From Orobanche coerulescens (taxonomy: Eukaryota; Streptophyta; Magnoliopsida; Lamiales; Orobanchaceae): 64,000 nucleotides of DNA. Where the stretch lies: the NCBI GenBank assembly GCA_033398695.1, contig CM065801.1, positions 7,626,001 through 7,690,000 on the forward strand, written 5' to 3'. The position numbers and the translations under genes were made by a program. Below are positions 46,166-58,674 of the stretch, in pieces. The notes beneath the pieces were generated by a model, which made no database searches, was not told the DNA's origin, and was given only the letters and a program-made list of their open reading frames with translations. Within the stretch, counting starts at the first letter, position 1; each line of letters begins with the position of its first letter.

Positions 46166-46689
46166 ATTTTCGATCGGGATTAGCATCTCCCAATCTTTAC
46201 AAGACCCATGTTTTCAATGTCCGATTTTAGATCTAGATTTGGCCATCTCAGTGCCGTTGTCCAAATGTTTTGATGATAAATGCATTTTTATTTTTCAACT
46301 TTTTATAATATTAATATAAATAAATTTTAATTTATATTTCTTATTATATTTTAAAAGAGTTGAATGTATAAATTCAATTTTTATTTTAATTTTAGATTAT
46401 AATTTTCAAAATAAAAATATATGTATTCATATAATATATTTTATTATTATAATTTTAAGGAATTATTTTCTTTTTTAATATTTTTAAATTTATTAGTTTA
46501 ATCCGAACAAATTTTAAGTAAAAAATTATATGTGCTCTTATAAAAAATCCGTTATAAAATGATTAAACAAATTCAAATAATTTACTTTATTTTAGTGTAA
46601 AAAACTTAAATTTGACTATATTTTTTAAAAAATATTTAAAATAATTTTCGTAATTATTAAGATGATTTAGTATATTGCAACGCTTTAAG

Positions 46690-46872
46690 TTCACGTATAA
46701 TCCAACACTTTAGGTTGGTGTTGCATTAACGTCTTTTGCAACGGTGCATTAAGGTCTAATGCAACACTAATTGAGTAGTATTGCAAAAGACAAAAGATCG
46801 AGAGGGCTATTGCAATACTTTTCCTTGCAACACCGGAGATATGCGTTGCATATAAGCACTTATGGCGTAGTG
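46690..46872. mobile_element. Terminus of another CACTA element nested in the CACTA interior
   Basis: Ends ACTTATGGCGTAGTG at 46872, minus-strand CACTACGCCATAAGTGC, preceded by subterminal GCAACACT / GCATTAA repeats. The start of the terminus matches the one at 887 for the first 12 bases. No partner end was found, so it is a truncated copy. Confidence 0.6.
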
Positions 46873-46907
46873 CAATATTTCCTCTTATTTAATGCTCATC
46901 TCTCTTA

Positions 46908-47030
46908 CATTACTCCCTCCGATTAGGACGATTCATAAAATACCTTAAAAAAATTAGGTCGTTATAGTTGAAAATAATTTATTTGGACCAACTAAAATAT
47001 TTTAGCAAATCCGCCTATTTCTTTTAGTGT
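46908..47030. repeat. Possible Stowaway-like MITE fragment
   Basis: TACTCCCTCCGATTAGGACG resembles the common plant Stowaway start TACTCCCTCCGT. The other end is not clear. Confidence 0.35.
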
Positions 47031-47244
47031 TTAGTTACACTTTTTCTAAATAGCAACGGCTACACCAAATTTTGTGTTAGCGTAGATATTCAATTTGGTC
47101 TACGGTAACACTAATTTATATCAATAATAACGTTAGAAAAATGTGTAGCCTTAAATCAAATTTGACCAATTTTAAGGCATCTAAGGCTACACTTTTGCTT
47201 GTAACATCAAAAAAATGTTTTTGAAAGCCATATATGGTGTAGTG

Positions 47245-50200
47245 AACGCTGGGAAGAGAGAGGCATCTAGTGCTGGGTCCGTTCCTCCACGCCTGTACGA
47301 AATGAGGAAATCTGATGATCAGAACACAGCTGTTGCATCAGGTACGATTCAGATCCTTTTGCAACCAGTTAGTGTCTTGTTCGACTCGGGAGCTACGCAT
47401 TCTTTTATATCTTTGAACTGTGTTAATCGTTTGAAGGTCTCGTGCTTGTATAATTGTGAACCTTATGTTGTGGGATTACCGAGCGGAGAGAAAATTGTGG
47501 GAACCTTAGAAGCTAGGGATTTCCCAGTATCTATAGAAGGAAGAGATTGGCCATCGAATCTTATTGTAGTTGACATCTACGGTGACGATTTAATTCTCGG
47601 AGATGATTGGCTCAACCGTTATGGAGCTGTGCTGAATTACCGAGAGAGAGTCATTTCCATCATTGTTGATGACGGATCTGAACACTTATTCCGGATGGAG
47701 ACCGAAGCTCGGGAAAATTGATCAAGGCAATGAAAGCCGTGAAATTATCAAGCGGGGATGTCACGGACTTTGGTGCTATGCCATGAGGAAAGAGGAAGGA
47801 GTAGAGCTCTCGTCTATTTCAGTTGTGAATGAGTTCTCAGATGTATTTCCTGACGAACTACCTGGTTACCTCCGCAGAGGGGAGTGGAATTCACTATCGA
47901 ACTAGAGCCTGGAGCAGCTCCTATTTCCAGAGCACCATACCGCATGGCGCCAACCGAGATGTATGAACTCAAGAAGCAACTGGAGGAATTGTTACAGAAG
48001 GGCTATATCCAACCTAGTGTTTCTCCTTGGGGAGCGCCCGTTCTCTTTGTCCGAAAGAAAGACGGATCCCTCCGACTGTGTATTGATTACAGGGAGCTCA
48101 ACAAGATGACGATCAAGAATAAGTATCCTATACCTCGGATCGACGACTTGTTTGATCAACTGCAAGGGGCAAGGGTATTCTCGAAGATTGACTTGCGATC
48201 AGGATACCACCAGTTGAGAATTAAGGAATCGGATATACCAAAATCTGCTTTCAGATCCCGGTACGGGCATTATGAATTCGTAGTGATGCCGTTTGGACTT
48301 ACCAATGCTCCTGCAGTATTCATGCAATTGATGAATCGGGTATTCTTGGAATACTTGGATAAATTTGTGGTCGTCTTCATTGATGACATCTTGATATATT
48401 CGAAGGACGCGGAGGAGCATGTCGAGCATTTGCGTGTGGTTTTAAGCACCTTGAGGAAGGAACAGCTGTACGCAAAATTTTCTAAATGCGAGTTCTGGCT
48501 TAAGGAAGTAACCTTCATTGGGCATGTGATATCAGCCGACGGAGTTCAGGTGGACCCGAAGAAAGTCGAAGCAATCTTGGATTGGGAAGCTCCTAAAAAC
48601 GTGAAAGAGGTCCGAAGCTTCTTAGGACTTGCTGGATATTATCGCCGCTTTGTAGAGGGATTTTCCAAAATTGCTCGACCGCTCACCCAATTATTCTGAG
48701 AAAACTCAAAAGTTCATGTGGAATGAGAAGTGCAGTGGTTTGTGAACTTAAGAGGAGGCGACGACACCTATATTAGCGTTGCCGCAGAGGAACCGATGGA
48801 TTCATGGTATACGGCGACGCTTGAATCGGGGTTTGGGTTGTGTGTTGATGCGAAGGATAAAGTGATTGCTTATGCCTCTCGGCAATTGAAACCGTCGAGA
48901 TTAATTACCCGACTCATGATCGGAGCTAGCGGTGTAGTCTTTGCCTTGAAAATTTGGCGACATTATTTGTACGGCACTCATTGTCGATCTTTACAGATCA
49001 TAAGAGCCTCAAGTACATCTTGATCGAAAAGAATTAAACATGAGGCAGAGAAGGTGGTGGAATTGATCAAGGATTACGACTTGGAGATTCTCTATCATCC
49101 GGGAAAGCAAACGTAGTAGCCGATACTTTGAGCCGTAAACCTGTTTCTCTTCGAGTGTTGGAAGCACTTACGTCCCAAACCGGTATTCAACGAGGCGATC
49201 CGCGAGGGGATTGAAGTATGGGCACCAGGAATCCAAGGGCAACTTTATGTGATGGAACTGACTTCATCACTAGTCGAGGAGATCAAGTCTAAACAATTGA
49301 ACGATTCTCTGATCCTTCGATTATGTGATGAAGTAAAAGAAGGAAAAGCCCCAGGATTCGTAATACAAGACGATGGAGTTCTGAGATTTCAGAGTCGATT
49401 TTGCGTTCCCGATGATGATGATGATTTGAGACGGACAATTTTGAAGGAAGCTCATAGCGCGCCCTATTCTATTCACCCAGGCAGTAGTAAGATGTATAAG
49501 GATCTAAAGCAAAACTTCTGGTGGGGGAATATGAAGAAGGACGTAGTGATGCGTTTGAAGTGTTTGACTTGTCAGCAGGTTAAGATTAAACATCAGCGAC
49601 CTGCCGGAATGTTAAAGCCGCTTCCGATCCCTGAATGGAAGTGGGAGGATATCTCGATGGATTTCATCACTAGTATGCCAAGGACTATAATGGGAATGAA
49701 CATGATTTGGGTTGTAGTTGATCGACTAACCAAGTCGGCTCATTTCCTGGGAATTAAAGATACATGGGGACCCGAGAGATTGGCACGGATATTTATTGCG
49801 GAGATAGTCAGATTGCACGGGACGCCGAAGACCATTATTTCGGATCGAGATGGTCGTTTCGTGTCACACTTCTGGAAAGCAGTTCATAAGGCTTTGGGAA
49901 CTGAGCTCAATTTTAGTACGGCTTATCATCCCCAAACGGACGGTCAGTCCGAAAGGACTATTCAAACTGTAGAAGACATGCTTAGAGCTTGTGCTTTGGA
50001 TTGGTCAACTGATTGGGAAGTTCATCTACCATTAGTTGAATTCACCTACAATAATAGTTGGCATGCTTCAATTAAGATGGCACCATTTGAAGCTTTGTAC
50101 GAGAGAAGATGCCGATCACCCCTATGTTGGGATGATTCTTCGGATTTGATCGGGACGGAACCAGAATTGATTATTCAGACTCAAGAGAAGATAGCTTTGA

Positions 50201-50688
50201 TTCGAGAGAGACTGTTGCCCAGTCGGCGAAGTCTTATGCGGATGTACGTCGTCGCCCTCTAGAGTTCGGCCAGGACCATGTCTTGTTGAAGGTGTCTCTA
50301 CACGAGGATTTTCCGTTTTGGGAGGAGAGGCAAGCTTAGTCCGAGATATATCGGACCATTTGAGATCCTCGAGAGAGTTGGAGATTTAGCATACAGGCTG
50401 GCCTTACCGCCATCGCTGAGTCACGTTCACAATGTGTTTCACGTATCTCAACTGCGGAAGTATGTACCGGACCCCAGTCACGTCATTGATTTCGACGAGA
50501 TCGAGATAGCTAATGATGGCACCTTCGAAGAGAGACCAATCAAGATACTTGAGAGCCGGATCAAACAATTGAGGAATAAACCAATACACTTGGTTAAAGT
50601 ACAATGGTCACGACATGGAGTCGAAGAGGCCACTTGGGAAACGGAGGACAGTATGAAGACTAGATATCCGGAGTTATTTTCATCTTAA
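47245..50688 (+). pseudogene. Gypsy-2 pol (protease, RT, RNase H, integrase, chromodomain-like end)
   Basis: Resumes right after the CACTA element. Protease: VLFDSGATHSFIS near 47376, then LGDDWL. RT (47884-48699): [44 protein letters not shown], catalytic [11 protein letters not shown]; intact in one frame. RNase H (48700-49110) is shredded by frame changes. Integrase (49249-50262): zinc region with HSAPYSIHPGS and CLTCQQ, D in ISMDFITSM, D in IISDRDGRF, E in QSERTIQTVEDML. A frame change near 50220 precedes the C-terminal part (50434-50688) ending [20 protein letters not shown], chromodomain-like, before the stop at 50686-50688. Frame changes also lie at about 47700 and 47890. Very similar to Gypsy-1 pol in motif order and sequence. 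Confidence 0.88.
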
Positions 50689-50723
50689 GTTTCGGGACGA
50701 AACTTCTTTTTAGGGAGGAAGGA

Positions 50724-53036
50724 TGTAATACCCGAGATTTCTATGTAATTGGAACTTGTGATATTGTAATAATTGTACTTTTGTCTGAGTACTATTCTCC
50801 GTATTTCATAGTCCGATGTTGTCGAGCGTTTAATTTCATGGTTGTGATTTAAAGATTGTAAATATGCGCATGTAGCGCACGCTACCGGCTATGTTTAGCG
50901 TGCGCTAACGTAGATTCATAGCGCACGCTACAGAGGGTCATTAGCGCACGCTATGCATGGTCAATTTGATTGAGACGTGCGGTAGGTGAGATCTGGCCGG
51001 GGGACCCCTGTCGGATCGTGTCGGATGTACCTGGACGGCTTTCGGGAAAAGCCGAGTCAACGCCTTAGCGCACGCTACAGGTATATGCGTAGCGCACTCT
51101 AAGTGCTGAGTACAGTTTAGTCAGGGAGCCGTTAGCACACGCTACGAACAGGGTCTAGCGCGCACTAATAGCCATTTATTATAAATAGGACAGCATCCTA
51201 TTCGTGATTTCAGTTCTCTCTTCTCCCATTACCCGAATTCTTACACTTAGAACATAACTTCCTTCATCCTAAACACTTCATATCAACATCCTGATTCGTG
51301 ATTGAAGATCGTATATCATTGGAGATTGGTGTTCAAGCTTTCGGTGTCGGATTGCTTCATTTTCCTCTGTGTTCTTCACTACCTTGAGGTAGGTGATTCT
51401 TCACCAATACTAGTTGTGTTCTAAAGGATGTTGATTATGTTCATCTAGTCAGTTAGATTCGTTTTTAGCCGTACATCATGTGTTAGAAGGATGTTTTCGA
51501 CGTTTCGACACTTATTCATCGTATGATCCATTGAACCTTTTTGTATGAGGATTCCTAAGCATGTTATGTACCTTCCAAACCAATCGACCAGTATATGTAG
51601 ATTACCTAGTTCGTATGTTTTACGTAAGGAACCATATGTTTTGGGATTTGGAATAATCGGAACTTAGAATATTTCTTGAAGATCTTGGATGAGTTATGAT
51701 GATGAGATAATTATCCGTATATTTGTGCCTCATGATCATGGAACTTCCACAACCTTATTATCATGAGACTTGAGGATGATTTGTTGTATCAACATAGAAT
51801 TCATGAATTCACCACCTTTCAACCCGATTTTCCGTTAGCGATGATTACGCCATGCGAGTTAGCGACGCTAACATATATGAGTTAACGTGCGCTATCGGGG
51901 TTCGATTAACGCACGTAATATGCGTAGCGTGCGTTATGTATCGGCCGATTCGAACTGTCGATTCGTAGCTAGCGCACGCTAGTCTTACACGATAGCGTCG
52001 CTAACAGCCGGCTTAGCGCCTTAAGCGATCGAGCATTGTTTATTTTGAGCTTTTCAGCCGTAGACCGAATTGTTAGGCCATCGTTCGACTTGAGATGATT
52101 TGTACATCATTCCTTTTGTTAAGGTTCGAGCTCGTTACGTTGATCGAAGGAGGCGGCCTTCGAGTGTGTTGAGATCATCGAGGTGTTTCGTCCTTGCCAT
52201 TTTTGAGGCAAGTATCATATGTCGAGTTCGATTTATCATGCTTGTGGTTTTATTCATATTGTTGAATATGAGATGTATTTCTGAAAATTCTCGTGATATT
52301 CGTTGTTGTTTGTTCGTATTGATTAACATATTGAAATACATATGTGTATGCATAATTGATTGATTATGGTATAAATGATCCGAGGGGGTCATGAGGATCT
52401 ATGCTGAGGGCGCTGGATCGAATGTCCACCATGCGTTGGTCCGACGGGATCATCATGGGGATCTATCTTTGAGGGCGGTATCGTTGGGACGGGTTTTCCA
52501 CCATGCGTTGGTCCGACGGGATCATCATGGGGATCTATCTTGAGGCGCTGGATCATTTGGATTACCTTGTATTGTGTTGATGGAATCGTGAGGATTCGCA
52601 TCGTTGGATTCGGTGGCGGAAGTCCGTTTTGCATGCTTTATGATGCATTGATGATTTATTGTTTGACGATACTTGTACTAGCATTGTTTTGCTAACCCCT
52701 TCGGGGTGGACATTGTTTTGATGTTCGGGTAGCCGAGGAGCGGGAGGCAACCACGATGCAAACGGAGACGATGGAATGGCTCAGTGATGTGATTGATGTT
52801 ATTGTTATTGTGATTTGTCTTCTTGGTTCGTTTAGTACTCGAGTACGTCTGTTTTAATAAGGTCAATTCGATATGGTTGTATAAGTTAACTCATTTGATC
52901 GGTTGAATCAAATCTGTATTTGAACTTCAGTTGTTCGATTATATTGTTTTTACACTTCTTTTAAAATCAGCCTTGTAAATCCTTATCTAAAGGGTTTACG
53001 GCGCTGTAATTATTCTGAATATCTCAGGGTGTTACA
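50724..53036 (+). repeat. Gypsy-2 3' LTR
   Basis: Begins TGTAATACCCGAG directly after GGGAGGAAGGA and ends AGGGTGTTACA, then CTTAC. Palindrome clusters at 50873-51167 and 51858-52022, tandem 64/72-bp units at 52391-52555. Confidence 0.95.
50873..51167 (+). repeat. TAGCGCACGCTA palindrome cluster, Gypsy-2 3' LTR U3
   Basis: Same cluster as at 37567-37856 with changed units (for example TAGCACACGCTA and TAGCGCGCACTA). TATA box TTATAAATA at 51179-51187 follows by 11 bp. Confidence 0.88.
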
Positions 53037-54950
53037 CTTACGAGATCATCTGCCAAGGTATATTTTAAGCGGACTATGAGTGAAAGCACATGTCATATTC
53101 ATCATATATAAACCGTCACAATGCGTTGTGGTGACGCACTTTGACACATGAACATGTGGACGATAAAGGTTTTCATTGTTAACACAATCTAGTTAACAAA
53201 ATGCATACTGTTACACTCGTAACTAAGCATTTGAATGATAATAGGTATAGGTGAATATGGCATGTTGACCTATGCTACATAACCGTAGCTACTAGTCTTT
53301 GAGAATCCAACAAAACCGCCACCATGCACCACCGGGATCGAACATGAAGAAACGATTGAAACGATGATAGGCCGTTGGTTTTATCGAACCTATAGTGCTT
53401 TCTTGAAGATTTCACTCCCTTCACCAGCCCCAAACACCTCAAATTTTAATGAGCATGTATAAACGGGTGTTTAGGATTCCAAAACCATCAACCTTGTGGT
53501 CAGAAACCAGTCGAAATGACATCGAACTGGTTGATAGGACGACTGGTGGTATGTGAAAACTTTATTAAGTGGTTCACCTCCTTCCAAGTCTCCAAATGGC
53601 ACCAAAATTTGTGAGAAGGTAGCCTTGTATGTTAGGAAGTACTCGTAAAAATTTCACTTTAAGACTTGGTCTAAAAGTGGGTGAACCGACCTTTACAATG
53701 ACTGGTCCATAAGTTGGACAACCATAAACTCAGGTTTCCTCAACTTATCAATCATTGTCAAAGGAACCACATAACATATAATGTTATTACTTGAGTACGA
53801 CCATTTATGAATATCATCATAGCATCATAAGCCACCCAGGCTAATACTTATGATCATGCATGTATAAGGACTCGGTGAAAAGGGAGGACTCCGCACCATG
53901 CTTATGCGAGTCGCTACATTATTCTCTTTAGCATAGGAGGGTGTCATCTCCTAATCGTGCCAAAGAATAGGCTTTAATCAATAAACATGGCTAAGAAGGA
54001 TCATCGGGGGGTCTTTGGCGTCACACATGCTTATGAAAGCAAGACGCGGATGACATAAATATCATCATTAGTCATGAGCCCTGCTCCCGAATCCACCAAT
54101 GTACTTTGGTGTCTTTGATCCAGCTAGCTTCTTTATTCAAAGAAAAAAATGATGTCCATGGCAATACCGTGGTGTATGGATCATCAAGCTGTCTAAACTC
54201 CGGACTATTAAAGCCTAAATGTATCAATGTCCCAATACATCTTCTGGTTACAAAAATCGATGCAAGTCGGACCATATTGACTCATGAATATTTTTCTTTT
54301 CACATATTCAATACAAGTGATGCATAAGATTTTATTCTCACAAATCACAATGGGATGCTATGAGTGATATACTTTGGTATATATGTCATCGAGTCATAAC
54401 ATGGTTCAATTGTTACGAAACATATGTGACTAGAAAACACCATTCGGCGTTCAACAACTTGAGCATTATACCACTCATTGATTGTGATGACCTAGTAATC
54501 ATAGTCATAATGGATTTATAATCTGAAATCCAAAAATATCGTGTTCCTTGAAAATAGCTTAATACGCATTCAATTTCGCTTGCAAAATTTTACAAACATG
54601 AGCATAACGAACACTCTAACAACATAGAGATTTTATACCAGATACGATCAAAATGATCTATCATATTGAGTGCATAACATGGCAAGGTTATATGCCTATG
54701 GGGCAAAATTACGACACAAACATGGTGTAACACTACCATGCACACGCTCGACCTTCTTATAAGGGTGCGTATTTTGGGCTTCCCCAAGGAAACTGTTTTT
54801 CAACATTTGAAAGATGATATTTTAGCGTACAATGCATACCAAAAAAATTGCATCATCTATGGAAAATACGGCCAAAAAGAGGTTGAAAAACGTGTGTCAT
54901 AAGACCGCTTGTAAATTTAAGATGGAAACCAAGTTGGTTGGGACAAAAAT
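53037..54950 (-). pseudogene. Copia-3 pol remnant, protease/integrase side
   Basis: Minus-strand fragments match Copia-1 and -2 integrase regions: FWDIDTFRL near 54130-54250, equivalent to the segment before the HHCC region in Copia-1, and a TPSYAKE-like stretch near 53940 where Copia-2 has the segment after CKACSLAK. Stops and frameshifts are dense. The zinc region and catalytic core are not readable. Confidence 0.5.
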
Positions 54951-55450
54951 TAGCACAATCGCTCGAAATAAAATTCCGCGCAGCTTGACCTTTGTTCACT
55001 AAAACAGCGGTAACTCCCTTGATAGGAAGGCTATGGATGAACAGTCAGATGTTCTGGAAACTACACTTCCGTATATTTCTATTCATAGGTTGTGCACCAC
55101 ACGTATCATTAAACTCAAATCACAGTGCATATTTTAATTGGCTGATTTAGTATTCTCAAGTTTAGTGAGAAAACAAGGTTGAGACCATATCCAATGACAT
55201 AAGTGTTGATGCAAAAACATAGCAATGACAGCCATAGGTGCATTTAAACAAAGCAGGTGTTCGATTTATTATCTCGACTAATGATCTTTTCGGTAACTCC
55301 AACTTGGTAAACTTGCAGAGAAAGTAGGAATGTCGGTACAGCTAAGGCTGTTTAAAAACCACTGATTCCGTTTGAACTTTCAAAGCATAAACAAATACCA
55401 AGGAGGATGCGCCTAGTTATGATCAAAAGTGTAGACAAAATTCACCAAAA
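54950..55450 (-). other. Copia-3 conserved gag-pol spacer
   Basis: The minus strand matches Copia-2 16860-17370 over most of its length, including GGCGCATCCTCCTTGGTATT, TTTCTCTGCAAGT and AAAGGTCAAGCTGCGCGG. No open frame is shared. Conserved better than neighbouring coding remnants. Confidence 0.75.
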
Positions 55451-56000
55451 TGCATCAAATCAACCAAGTATTTTAATTCTCAATTTGCAAGTATACGTCA
55501 TAATAGCCATGTTATATGGATGCAACGCGGTGCATCAATATTAAGCATTTTGAACCATGAGACATAATGAATATACCATAACCAACTCGTCTTGACCATC
55601 CAATAAGATCGACTAAACATAGTCAAATGTATAAGGCACATGCCTTTACAAATACTTGGAAAAGTATTCGGACCTATAGTCATACGAACTATAATCGAGG
55701 TCAACGAATTCATGTATTTACCGCAATATGCCATTGCTTTACATGTTAAAATTCATGAGAATTACTCTTACACTCTTTCATATATCATATTGCAAGGAGA
55801 CGGTGCATGACTACACCACATGCAATATTTTATTTTAATAGGATGAAAGATGGAGTTTTCCAAGTATGGGATTGGGTCAAGACCAACGTGATGGTCGCTC
55901 AATTCAACGTGACAAATCCGTCACAAATCGATTTTAACCACGACATATCCGTCGCAATCGATGTTTGTCCCATTTGTACGTCACAAATCTGTGACTAATC
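55451..56000 (-). other. Copia-3 region where gag is expected but absent
   Basis: About 550 bp lie between the recognisable leader and the recognisable spacer, against about 1.3 kb in Copia-2. No Gag motif, EYHRWVS block or zinc knuckle was found on the minus strand. The open frames here have no motif. Gag appears deleted or replaced. Confidence 0.55.
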
Positions 56001-57734
56001 ATGAATAAGTCATAACTTTACCGTTACCGACAATGTTCATTTTATTCAATTGTTGGTTTAAAATCGACAAAACGGCAACGTCAAATCGCACCCAAAACGT
56101 GGTGTATGCAACAACCACAAATATCGACTTTCAACAATTATCCGTGACTCCCCCAGGACCGTCACACAGTTTACTGCGACATATGAGAGTGATACCACCT
56201 CTCACAGTCTCATCCACCGCAAAGTAGTGTGGGAGATAAAGAACTCAAATACTCAATTCCTCAAAAAAAAATTCCCAAAAGAGAGGAATTGAAAAACATG
56301 AACTTTAATAAAGTCTTACGAGTACTTGGTTCCATATTTGCTTTGATCCTTGAACGGGAGCTTCTCTCTATATGAGCAACATATTTCCGTGGATACTCTG
56401 TTCTATATTTACTTTGATCCTTGAACGGGATAAATATGGCTTTTCTCCATATTTTGCACATCATCATGAGCAACGTATTTTCCTATATGCACGTAAAACA
56501 TAAACATGGTAAGATTCATAAGTGCACAAATCAATGAACAAATGAATCATTAAGTAGGAAAAGATGTAGAGTTGAGAACCGCCCGGAGAGAGCTACTGGG
56601 CTCGATAATCGGCCGAAAAGGACTCCAGCGCAGCGGTGCAGTCACTCGGTATTGGATGAAGTTGGATCTCCAAATTTTCTTATAAAAATCTTCTTCTGTT
56701 CGGCAGCAGATTCAGTATGCAATATTTCTTAGAATCCGATCTCTACCGTTGAATATACAGATATTTGTGTTAGGAAGTTGCTGTCAAAATTTCACACTGA
56801 TCCGACGGTTAACGAATCGGGAAACATAATTTTGGTACGACTGTGCTGTGTAGAAAATTTACGCGCGGAAATTCTCGTTTCTCGTTCTTTTTTTCTTTCG
56901 CGTATAGTTTCATCGAGAAATATTGTTCAGAATCAGATCTTCACCATTAAATTTGTAGTTCTTGCTATATGGTTGAGAGGGTAAAAAAAATTGATTTGTT
57001 GCACCTGTCGGGTTGGGTCGATCAACAGCGGGCGCGAACGGGATGGAGGAATACGATCTGGTTCACGGGTTTGGGAGACGAGCTGGCCGGAATCTAGGAA
57101 ACGAGTCGCGTATGGGCTGGACACGATCGGTCCGGGGTCTCTGGTTCTAGGCGGCGCGACGAGCAGGCCGGAGATGAGTCGTGGCGGGTCGGGGCTGACT
57201 AAAGTCGGAGCAGGAGACGTAGGGAAGAAATTCCGCTTCTGATGTCGGGCGACTGAAGCAGCAGGCAAAAACGGCAGGTCGCGGTCGAAATCGGTGAAGA
57301 AGTCCGACTGAAAAACGGCGGTCGTGGTCGGGTCGGTGAGATTGTTATGGGTCAAATCTGGGATTCGGCGATGGATCGAGTTGTTGTTCCTGCAGGCAAC
57401 GAGCGACGAGTCTATGTTGCAGATCCGTGCGGGAGACTCGGCTGGTCGCGACGACGTGCGGTGGCGGACAATCGACTGGACAGATCGATTGGTGCGACGG
57501 AGGTTGGGGTTTCGGTTGCGGGTTCCTGTGCAGCGGACGGTTGCAGGGGATAAGTGAAGAAGATGACCGGGAAGAAGACTGGTCGGGGGTCTCCGTGGTT
57601 CCTGTGCAGCAGGCGGCGGCGATAGGTGGGTAGTTAGGGTTTCTGGGAAAAAAATCCGATTTTTTTTCGGAATTTTGCAGAAAAATGGGAGGAAAATTTT
57701 TTCTTGATCAGCTGGGAACTACGTGCTGATAACG
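56001..57734 (-). other. Copia-3 leader and primer-binding-like site
   Basis: The minus strand begins CGTTATCAGCACGTAG after the LTR. The first kilobase is fairly GC-rich; the later part (56040-56260) matches Copia-2 15190-15400, including CTGTGTGACGGTCCTGGGGG. A GTAAGA donor-like site is on the minus strand near 56318, just upstream of the conserved block, comparable to the donor in Copia-2. Confidence 0.65.
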
Positions 57735-57970
57735 TGTTTCAGGAGAAAGTAAAAGACTGTAAATGGAGTCAATCAATTGTATTCATAACACTGACAGAGG
57801 GGCCTTTATATAGGCATTACAATGAGAGTCCTTCCATACATAGGATTCCTAGATAAGGTAAGACATCTAATAGGATCATACTACCTCTAGAACGATCTAG
57901 AACCTTCCATCTATGTATCTACAACCAGTATTAGGTAAGACACATCACGGGAATAATAATTCCCGGAACA
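57735..57970 (-). repeat. Copia-3 5' LTR
   Basis: 236 bp, TGTTTCAGGA...CCCGGAACA; eleven substitutions relative to the 35024 LTR by manual count, then AATAT. Confidence 0.95.
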
Positions 57971-58009
57971 AATATATATATATCCCGAAAATAAAAATAA
58001 AATCCTTAA

Positions 58010-58190
58010 ATACATGGGGCTGGTGTGGCATCGAGCTAGACACGTTAAATTCGACATTTTTGGATGACGGACGGACAAAAATTGGATGGAGGGCAACTGC
58101 ACAATATTAGAGGGACTAAAAATGGATGATTTGTAGTACAATGGGCTCTTTAATAACTTTGCAAAGTAGATCTATCAAAAAATCGTTTTC
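58010..58190 (+). repeat. Dispersed repeat, copy 2 (partner at 4915-5095)
   Basis: Shares GAGCTAGAC, TTCGACATTTTTGG, GGGACTAAAAAT, AATAACTTTGCAAAGTAGAT and AAATCGTTTTC in order with copy 1. Confidence 0.6.
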
Positions 58191-58674
58191 TCTTTAAAGA
58201 TAATAAGAAGAAAGAAAGATGATACTGTATTATTAGCGTATTTGGTTGTATTAAGATAAAAAAAAGGAAGAGAGAGATAATATTGTTCTATTATATACTT
58301 CACATGTTTCTTTAAAGTTTGCAAGAGTTTGACTTTAACGTTTCTCAATACACAGTTTTGACCATTAATATCTTAAATTTAAATTAATAAATATTATAAA
58401 AAATTATTCTCTGATTCATAAGTCTATTCCAACAAAATTTATATTATAATATTAAAATATGTGATCAAAATTAATATATAAGCAGCGTAGAAATGAGAAC
58501 TGTTGGAATTTTAAAGGGAAAAAGAGAGTAATATTTAGTTGTACTCCCTTCGTTTGCTGAAAGAATTACATTTCGTTCAAAATTTTGTCCCTTTATAAAA
58601 AAGTTACATTTATCATTTATATATAATTAAATCGAACGATCATCTTTTATTTTTTAATCTTAATCCTATACTTA

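Larger units (their letters stand above)
41140..47244. mobile_element. CACTA element inserted between gag and protease of Gypsy-2
   Basis: Left end CACTACACCATATATGGG at 41140. Right end read from 47244 on the minus strand is CACTACACCATATATGGC, 17 identical bases, with TTTCA continuing on both. Subterminal repeats of the type GGCTACACTTT, GGTAACACTTTT and GCCAACAC fill about 41190-41660 and 47030-47220. Flanks are ATC and AAC, so a 3-bp duplication is imperfect (one mismatch). Length 6.1 kb. No clear transposase core was recognised, so it is probably non-autonomous or decayed. It also holds other transposon fragments. Confidence 0.85.
37418..53036 (+). mobile_element. Gypsy-2: Ty3/Gypsy chromovirus nested in Copia-3, itself split by CACTA
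   Basis: 15,619 bp with LTRs of 2,341 and 2,313 bp (TGTAATACCCGAG...GGTGTTACA) and a perfect duplication CTTAC (37413-37417, 53037-53041). About 9.5 kb without the CACTA insertion (41140-47244). The exact initiator-Met primer site TGGTATCAGAGC lies at 39764, and polypurine GGGAGGAAGGA precedes the 3' LTR. The pol order and C-terminal chromodomain-like segment are as in Gypsy-1. Outside the palindrome arrays the LTRs are nearly identical, so it is younger than its Copia-3 host. Confidence 0.95.
35024..57970 (-). mobile_element. Copia-3: Ty1/Copia element split by nested Gypsy-2
   Basis: LTRs of 236 bp at both ends (TGTTTCAGGA...CCCGGAACA) and a perfect duplication AATAT (35019-35023, 57971-57975). 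Without the 15.6-kb Gypsy-2 insertion and one CTTAC the element is about 7.3 kb, like Copia-2. LTRs resemble those of Copia-2 in the opposite orientation (shared TATATAGGCATTACA block). Gag is missing, pol is heavily decayed, but leader, gag-pol spacer and 3' UTR motifs are recognisable. The LTRs differ at 11 of 236 positions by eye (about 4.7%), the oldest full insertion measured here. Confidence 0.93.

Noticed and set aside
37418..53036. Possibility that Gypsy-2 and Gypsy-1 are an endogenous virus with an envelope gene
   Set aside because: No extra open frame or membrane-type protein lies between integrase and the 3' LTR in either element (29207-29239 and 50689-50723 are only tens of bases).
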